DNA from: Ruegeria sp. HKCCD7303
Lineage (GTDB): Bacteria; Pseudomonadota; Alphaproteobacteria; Rhodobacterales; Rhodobacteraceae
Direction: 5' to 3'
Length of the DNA: 64,000 nucleotides
Assembly (NCBI RefSeq): GCF_013111185.1
Contig: NZ_WVRE01000001.1
Location: forward strand, 62,001-126,000
Shown here piece after piece: positions 58,988 to 64,000 of the stretch. The position numbers were made by a program, and so were the translations under genes. Within the stretch, counting starts at the first letter, position 1. Every line of letters begins with the position of its first letter. The notes beneath the pieces are model-generated. The model had not been told where the DNA came from, did not search any database, and saw nothing but the letters and a program-made list of their open reading frames with translations.

Positions 58988-60004
58988 ATGCGTTGGACAC
59001 GAACATTGCAATTGGTCGACGTGCACTGCGCCGGTGAGATTGGCCGCGTGGTAACAGGAGGCATGCTGGACATCCCCGGCGCGACGATGGCTGACAAGCT
59101 TGACCATATCAACAAGGTGGATGACGACTTGCGGCGACTGTTGTGTTCTGAGCCGCGTTCAGGCCCTGCGGGCTCTGTGGTTCTGTTGCTTCCAGCCACT
59201 AAACCAGAGGCCGATACAGGCTTTATTGTCTTGCAGCCGGATCAGGCACACGCGATGTCAGGTTCCAATGCAATGTGCGCCGTGACGGCCATTCTGGAAA
59301 CCGGCATGAAACAGATGGTTGAGCCTGAGACCAAGGTCGTGCTGGATACCGCAGCCGGGTTAGTGCGTGCCATCGCCCGATGCGAGAATGGCAAGGTCAT
59401 CAACGTGGCGCTGGACATGCCGCCTTCCTTCGTTTTGACCAAAGCTGCTGTCATCGACACACCCGATCGGGGGCAGATCACGTATGATATCTGCTTTGGC
59501 GGCGTGTTTTATGCGTTGGTAGATGTGGAACAAATGGGGCTTACCATATCACCTGAGAATGCACGCGCATTAGCCATGAACGGCGTATCTTTGAGGGAAC
59601 GGATCGCGTCCAGCATCGAGGTGAAACACCCAACGACGCCAGCTCTGGATGGGCTGGCTTATGTCATGTTCCGTGGCGAAGACGATGACGGGGCCATTCG
59701 AACCTGCACGACGATGCGTCCCGGGCGTGTGGATCGGTCTCCTTGTGGCACCGGGTCAAATGCAAACATGGCTGCCCGACATGCCGGCGGATTTGTGGAA
59801 CCGGGCGACAAACTGGTTTCGCGCTCCATAATTGGCGGGGAGTTCACCACGGAATTTATCTCCGATGCAGTCATTGGAAGCTACCCTGCAACGCAAAACC
59901 GCGTTTCCGGTCAATGTTGGATTTATGGCCTGAGCCAAATTGGTCTTGATCCTACCGACCCGTTTCAGAATGGGTTCACACTATCGGACACTTGGGGAGG
60001 CTAG
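58988..60004 (+). CDS. Proline racemase-family protein, probable trans-3-hydroxy-L-proline dehydratase
   Basis: A 338-residue member of the proline racemase superfamily. Where racemases have MCGH, this protein has AMSGSNAM, so the first catalytic position is Ser91; the second, Cys253, is kept in RSPCGTGSNAN. A Ser/Cys pair is characteristic of trans-3-hydroxy-L-proline dehydratases, which make 1-pyrroline-2-carboxylate, whereas Cys/Cys pairs racemise or epimerise. AAAGGAGGACCCG precedes ATG 58988. A ProC-like reductase gene follows 150 bp downstream, consistent with reduction of a cyclic imine. Confidence 0.82.
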   Translation: MRWTRTLQLVDVHCAGEIGRVVTGGMLDIPGATMADKLDHINKVDDDLRRLLCSEPRSGPAGSVVLLLPATKPEADTGFIVLQPDQAHAMSGSNAMCAVTAILETGMKQMVEPETKVVLDTAAGLVRAIARCENGKVINVALDMPPSFVLTKAAVIDTPDRGQITYDICFGGVFYALVDVEQMGLTISPENARALAMNGVSLRERIASSIEVKHPTTPALDGLAYVMFRGEDDDGAIRTCTTMRPGRVDRSPCGTGSNANMAARHAGGFVEPGDKLVSRSIIGGEFTTEFISDAVIGSYPATQNRVSGQCWIYGLSQIGLDPTDPFQNGFTLSDTWGG

Positions 60005-60154
60005 CTGCCGCCCTTCTTCTGGTGGGTTTGAAGGTGATATCCGGCGAGATTTTGAGAGTTTGTGGCTTGAACAGGTGGCTTGGGGTCAATCTGTTCACAT
60101 TATTTGAAAGATCCAGCCCCCTCGTGGCGATCTAAAAGAAATAGGGCAACGCAT

Positions 60155-60952
60155 ATGCGACTAGGATTTATCGGAACGGGCGTGATCACCGAGGCGGTGG
60201 TAAGCGGCCTTTTGGCGACCGACCTGGAGATTGCTGAGGTTCATGTGACCAAACGCAATCGCCGAGCGTCCGCGCGGCTGGCTGCAACTAGCGATCTTGT
60301 GCAGATCTGCGATTCCGCGCAATCGGTTGTTGATAATTCGGATCTGGTGTTTTTGGCTGTCCGCCCGCAGGATGCCCAAGCGGTGTTGCGCCCGCTCACG
60401 TTTTCCGAGGGTCAGCACGTCTGCAGCCTGATCGCCACGTTGACGCATGATGCTTTGCAAGACTGGATTGGCGCACCTGTACGACTGTTCCGAGCAATCC
60501 CATTGCCCGCAGTCGCACAGCACCGCGGAGTGACTGTCCTGTTTCCACATGACCCGATAGGCGAGGCGCTTTTTAACCCCTTGGGAGCTGTGGTCAGTGC
60601 CCAGACAGTGGAAGAATTCGATGCCTTTGCCGCCGCAAGTGCGCTGATGGGAACGTACTTTGGTATTTTGGATATCGCTTCGGCCTGGATGCAATCAAAC
60701 GGAATTAAGCAGGTGGATTCGCAACGCTACCTGAATGGCGTTTTTGCAGCGCTGGCGCAGACCGCGATGAAGGATTGTGAAAAATCCTATGACGCGCAGC
60801 GGATCGAGCATTCGACCCCGGCTGGGCTGAACGCACAATTGTTTCAGGTCTTTGTTGAAGCAGGAGGTACAGAGGCCGTAAAGACAGGGCTGGACAGCGT
60901 AATGCAGCGTTTATGCAACGCCCGCGAAAGGTCTGAGCGGGGTGAGGAGTGA
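60155..60952 (+). CDS. Pyrroline-5-carboxylate reductase-like (ProC-family) protein
   Basis: A 265-residue NAD(P)-dependent reductase. It starts with the Rossmann motif RLGFIGTGVITEAVVSGL, followed by VTKRNRRASARL, which favours NADPH, then LVFLAVRPQDAQAVLRPL. The C-terminal dimer domain has YLNGVFAALAQTAMKDC and EHSTPAGLNAQLFQVF, in place of the usual SPGGTT region of ProC. ATG 60155 is the start of the Rossmann strand; no strong ribosome site is seen. It lies downstream of the hydroxyproline-dehydratase-like gene and may reduce the pyrroline carboxylate made there. Divergent sequence at the substrate loop makes the substrate uncertain. Confidence 0.75.
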   Translation: MRLGFIGTGVITEAVVSGLLATDLEIAEVHVTKRNRRASARLAATSDLVQICDSAQSVVDNSDLVFLAVRPQDAQAVLRPLTFSEGQHVCSLIATLTHDALQDWIGAPVRLFRAIPLPAVAQHRGVTVLFPHDPIGEALFNPLGAVVSAQTVEEFDAFAAASALMGTYFGILDIASAWMQSNGIKQVDSQRYLNGVFAALAQTAMKDCEKSYDAQRIEHSTPAGLNAQLFQVFVEAGGTEAVKTGLDSVMQRLCNARERSERGEE

Positions 60953-61203
60953 GGCGCATTCCAGTCGGAACGGTCAGTGTTTTGACGGGTGCCAGCAAGC
61001 AAGCCCCGCGCCAAATTCATGCGAAGGACAAGTGAAGCAAACCCGGACAATCTGAAACTTAGGGTTTGTGCATTACAGAGGCTTTATACAGCCTTTCATT
61101 GTCTGCCCAACTGAATCCGGTTTCGAACTCGGTTGACCGGATTGATTGCGGGCGCTTGTGTTTTGCATTGCTTTGAAGTGCTCACGGCCATAACTGAATT
61201 GAT

Positions 61204-62106
61204 ATGGCTAATCGCAGATACAACATCCCTTCTCTAAGCTCGCTGGTTGCCTTTGAGGCGGTGGCGCGACTGCAGGGGTTCGCACGTGCCGCCGAAGAGC
61301 TGAACACGTCACAGCCCGCTATCAGTCGCCACATTCGAAACTTGGAGATCCGATATGGTGTTGAGTTCTTTGATCGCGACAAAAACCCGATAGCGCTTAC
61401 ATCCAAAGGCAGTCAGTTTTACGCCGGCGTGGTTCAAGGTTTCGATGCATTGCAAAATGCGGTTCAGGATTTGAAGCAAGTCGATAACAGGGTCACCCTG
61501 GTATGTTCTCATTCAGTTTCGCACTTGTTGCTGATGCCGCGATTTGGATACCTTAGGAACGCTTTGGGAAATGAGGCCGAACTGCGTGTCATGACTGCTG
61601 AATATAATTTGGTTCAAGCTGCAGTCGATTCGGGCGGTGATATTGTTTTTGAATACTCTGCAACAGCGCCTGACACAGAACATGTTGTGGTATGTGAAGA
61701 GAAGGTCAAACCGGTTGGGACGCCCGAAATGGTTAGGCGCGCTGTCAGCGCCCTGTCGGGAGAATGCGAAGCACCGCCGCTACTGAGATTGCAGAAAGAG
61801 AACTATGGTTGGTTGGATTGGATTGACTGGTGGGATGCGCACCCCGAGTATGCGGATTGGCCGATCTGTGGAGAATTCGATAGCTATGTCTATCTGTTAG
61901 AAGCGGCGGCATCCGGTCAGGGTTTGGGTTTGGGTTGGCTCAGTTTCATTGACCCTTACCTAGCGCGTGGTGATCTGGTTGAGATGCCAGTTGACTGGCA
62001 TTCAACATCCACCAAGGTATATGCTCGGTTAACGCGATTTGGGCAAAGGAACCCAATGGCGCAAAAGTGTCTTTTGCTTTTGAAGGGATCACAGTTAGCA
62101 GATTGA
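61204..62106 (+). CDS. LysR-family regulator (GcvA-like)
   Basis: A 300-residue LysR regulator with N-terminal HTH (RRYNIPSLSSLVAFEAVARL, then GFARAAEELNTSQPAISRHI; about residues 4-46) and effector domain. The PSLSSLVAFEAVARL start and the WLDWIDWWDAHPE segment near residue 205 are typical of the GcvA-like subgroup. It follows the ProC-like gene by 251 bp on the same strand and may control the hydroxyproline-type genes upstream; no clear operator was found. Confidence 0.9.
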   Translation: MANRRYNIPSLSSLVAFEAVARLQGFARAAEELNTSQPAISRHIRNLEIRYGVEFFDRDKNPIALTSKGSQFYAGVVQGFDALQNAVQDLKQVDNRVTLVCSHSVSHLLLMPRFGYLRNALGNEAELRVMTAEYNLVQAAVDSGGDIVFEYSATAPDTEHVVVCEEKVKPVGTPEMVRRAVSALSGECEAPPLLRLQKENYGWLDWIDWWDAHPEYADWPICGEFDSYVYLLEAAASGQGLGLGWLSFIDPYLARGDLVEMPVDWHSTSTKVYARLTRFGQRNPMAQKCLLLLKGSQLAD

Positions 62107-62479
62107 GTAAGCCTAGTTGGTGACTGTGGCGGTACGCCACCATGGGTAAACTTATGTTCGGATCATTGAGGCTCAGAATTCAGACTCGGTCATTCTACAA
62201 ATCGTTTCGAGCCATCAGGCAATCTTTTGTCGTCAAAGTTGTGTGTTCAAGTCACCTAGCCTGAGCCCCAGAATCTCCTCCAATCCAGTGTTTAGTCCGC
62301 TCAACTGAGGGATGGGCAAATAAAGACCAGATGCACCCAGAAAAAGATCACCCAAATGATCAAGGAACAGGAGATTGCACGCCATCTGCGACAGCCAAAG
62401 TATAACGGATGCCCGAAGGTGTTCCAGTCTGCAGGCGCTATCGCAGCCCACATTGTTTGTTGGCCAAGTGTCCTGAAAC
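62107..62479. other. Non-coding interval
   Basis: Between the LysR gene and the convergent MaoC-like gene no supported gene was found. A leftward frame of about 100 codons crosses it but reads as low-complexity, leucine-rich sequence without a ribosome site. Confidence 0.4.
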
Positions 62480-63313
62480 TTAGAAAGTAGCTTTTGCCTG
62501 CATGGCTTTGGCCCCGTCGAAGCGTCGAGCCCATAGGTGCATCGTGTTGTCTTCACGCGTTCCTTCGATATGGAACGGAGTCATCCCCGCCAGAGGAGCA
62601 GTTCCACGGAATTCAAAGATTCTTGGTGTCGCTCCCATGGTACGTTGCGCAAGATCAACCAGTAGCGTTGCCGTAAGCGGCCCATGAAAGACCAACCCGT
62701 CATACCCCTCGACTGAGCGCGCATAGTCTACGTCATAATGGACCCGGTGTCCGTTGAAGGTCAGGGCCGAATAGCGAAAAAGCATAACTTGCGACGGCGA
62801 TATGATTTCAGAGACTTCGGCATTGATCGGAGCAGGAATAGGCAAGGATTTTTGAGCATTGGGATGCGGGTCTTCCCGATAAACGATGTCGTGTTCTTCA
62901 GTTATGGCCAGCGTTCCGTCGTTCAAAAAAAGCTCGTGTAGAACCGTCACAAAACACAGTTGCCCGCTGCGACCGATCTTTTCGGTTATCTTTTTTATCG
63001 TAGAGCGTTTCTTAGCCTGGGAGCCCAGTGGGACAGCTGCCTTGAACTTGAACCGTCCGCCAGCCCACATTCGGCGAGGTAGAGCGACCGGAGGCAGAAA
63101 ACCACCTTTCTTTGGGTGACCATCACGACCCAGTTCGCCCAGCGGTTTTGCTTCGAGAAAGTAAAGCCAATGCCACAAAGGTGGAAGTGCGTCGCCGCAT
63201 TGCAATGTCGGTTCGCGGCCAATTGTGGCCTGCATAAACCGGGCAGGTTCGGTGCGCAAAGTGTCCGTACGCGTTTCTGAGCGTCCGATCCAAGAGTCGA
63301 CGTCGTGCGGCAT
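62480..63313 (-). CDS. MaoC/hot-dog dehydratase, mesaconyl- or methylfumaryl-CoA hydratase-like
   Basis: A 277-residue protein with two hot-dog halves. The N-terminal part has DVDSWIGRSETRTDTLRTEP and GGFLPPVALPRRMWAGGRF, and the C-terminal catalytic part has RYSALTFNGHRVHYDVDYAR, then GLVFHGPLTATLLVDLAQR, holding the expected Asp/His pair of R-hydratases. The FYSALTFNxHRIHYD-type motif is characteristic of 3-methylfumaryl-CoA hydratase and related FAS1-like dehydratases. ATG 63313 has AGAAGGA upstream and fits the family start; a GTG at 63340 is in frame. The partner genes of such pathways (CoA-transferase, lyase) are not in view. Confidence 0.82.
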   Translation of the reverse strand: MPHDVDSWIGRSETRTDTLRTEPARFMQATIGREPTLQCGDALPPLWHWLYFLEAKPLGELGRDGHPKKGGFLPPVALPRRMWAGGRFKFKAAVPLGSQAKKRSTIKKITEKIGRSGQLCFVTVLHELFLNDGTLAITEEHDIVYREDPHPNAQKSLPIPAPINAEVSEIISPSQVMLFRYSALTFNGHRVHYDVDYARSVEGYDGLVFHGPLTATLLVDLAQRTMGATPRIFEFRGTAPLAGMTPFHIEGTREDNTMHLWARRFDGAKAMQAKATF

Positions 63314-63479
63314 CAATACGGATCCTTCTTCGTTGGTCACGCGAATGCAGGGTGCAACGCCGCGCCATACTGATCGATTGAGGGGGCGGATGACAACGCT
63401 TGCCCTCTTTAACGTCCAGCCAACGGATCAGCATATCGGGTTTCGCGTTGGTTTCGCTTCCTTGAGCTGTCATCTCAGG

Positions 63480-64000
63480 TCAGCTGTACGCCAGTGCTAT
63501 CGACCGGTCGGCGGTTGGGCGCTCACCAAAGCGCGCTTTGTAGGCTTTTGAGAAATTGACGATACTGGCAAACCCAGTTGCGACGGCAACATCAATGATG
63601 GACAAATCCGTTCCATGCAGCAACACGCGCGCACGGTCCAGACGCAGATTGCGATAGTGTCGTGACGGGCTGGTCTTCAAGTGTTTGTTGAACAACCGTT
63701 CGATCTGCCGCCTCGAGATTTTTTCTTCTCGAATCAATTCATCAACCGGGATCGGATCCTGAAGTGAGTCTTCCATTTTCTTGAGAATGCTCAGAAAAGC
63801 GGGGTTTCGGGATCCAGCCATTTTTGACATTGTCTGGCGTTGCGATCGGTTGCTGTGATTGTCAAAGTTATGGAGGCAATGGTCCGCCACTTTCTGGGCA
63901 GTGCCACTGTCGAAGTCCGATTCAATGATGGAAAGCGTCAAGTCCAGGCTGGCAGTGCCCCCGGCGCTTGACGCCAAACTGTCATCAGCCACAACACGCA
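63480..64000 (-). CDS. GlxA-type AraC-family regulator, partial (cut by right window edge)
   Basis: The visible 173 codons are the C-terminal half of a GlxA-like regulator. The end of the DJ-1/PfpI-like domain is present (SSAGGTASLDLTLSIIESDF), followed by the two helix-turn-helix units of the AraC domain: DPIPVDELIREEKISRRQIE, RLFNKHLKTSPSRHYRNLRL, and DVAVATGFASIVNFSKAYKA. The frame continues beyond 64000, so a GTG at 63992 is not the true start. It lies upstream of the MaoC-like gene on the same strand and may regulate it. Confidence 0.88.
   Translation of the reverse strand, partial: RVVADDSLASSAGGTASLDLTLSIIESDFDSGTAQKVADHCLHNFDNHSNRSQRQTMSKMAGSRNPAFLSILKKMEDSLQDPIPVDELIREEKISRRQIERLFNKHLKTSPSRHYRNLRLDRARVLLHGTDLSIIDVAVATGFASIVNFSKAYKARFGERPTADRSIALAYS

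Noticed and set aside
58637..59107. A leftward open frame of about 156 codons between the frcK-like and hydroxyproline-type genes
   Set aside because: No family signature or ribosome site, and its 3' and 5' parts overlap other frames and the start of a clear gene on the opposite strand.
62233..62556. A leucine-rich leftward frame of 107 codons next to the MaoC-like gene
   Set aside because: No ribosome site, overlaps the end of the MaoC-like gene in another frame, no family resemblance.
63123..63473. A 116-codon leftward frame upstream of the MaoC-like gene starting MTAQGSETNAKPDML
   Set aside because: Most of it lies inside the MaoC-like gene in a different frame; only the first 45 codons are free and resemble nothing known.

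Overview
The window reads as chromosomal DNA of a marine-type alphaproteobacterium, most likely Rhodobacteraceae (Roseobacter group). This rests on overall protein flavour, many TRAP and ABC uptake systems each tied to a catabolic operon, a frc-type fructose operon, and dense ATGA/TGATG-coupled genes. No rRNA, tRNA, CRISPR array or intact insertion sequence was seen. All family assignments come from reading motifs by eye; no database search was run.

Layout. (1) 1-6.9 kb: a leftward operon for an unusual amino acid (TAXI-type TRAP transporter, D-amino-acid dehydrogenase, Asp/Glu-racemase-like protein, TauE/SafE exporter) with a divergent LysR regulator. (2) 7.0-7.8 kb: two decayed HupE/UreJ-like genes. 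(3) 7.9-12.6 kb: a TPR protein, an acyl-CoA dehydrogenase lacking the usual catalytic glutamate, and a LysR regulator divergent from a fumarylacetoacetate-hydrolase-family gene. (4) 12.6-15.7 kb: an accessory patch with a Xre/RES toxin-antitoxin pair, a possible nuclease remnant, an IS3-type transposase fragment, and broken ADP-ribosylglycohydrolase and GntR genes.

(5) 15.7-31.5 kb is the most striking region. It is a nicotinate-type catabolic cluster: a molybdenum hydroxylase (FAD subunit plus a fused FeS/Mo subunit), a 6-hydroxynicotinate-reductase-like FeS protein, a UPF0280 protein, two DUF1185 paralogues, a MarR regulator, an enamidase-like amidohydrolase, a PCu(A)C-like protein, a polytopic membrane protein and a complete Liv-type ABC importer. 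Five copies of one near-palindromic motif (TTAGTATACGAA / TTAGTACGCTAA type) sit at the promoters of these units and appear to tie them into one MarR regulon.

(6) 31.5-47.2 kb: two CocE/NonD (S15-like) hydrolases, each near a paralogous XRE-cupin regulator, with an N-methylproline-demethylase-like flavoenzyme, a complete peptide-type ABC importer, an alpha/beta hydrolase and an M81 metallopeptidase; this looks like uptake and dismantling of a proline-related amide or ester. (7) 47.2-53.1 kb: a GMC oxidoreductase divergent from a DctPQM TRAP transporter plus an IclR regulator. (8) 53.1-58.5 kb: a nucleotidase remnant, then a ROK repressor divergent from frcBCAK. (9) 59.0-64.0 kb: a trans-3-hydroxyproline-dehydratase-like enzyme, a ProC-like reductase, a LysR regulator, a MaoC/methylfumaryl-CoA-hydratase-like protein and a GlxA-type AraC regulator cut by the right edge.

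A recurrent architectural detail is a perfect hairpin just after four of the binding-protein genes, before the permease genes, as expected for keeping binding protein in excess.
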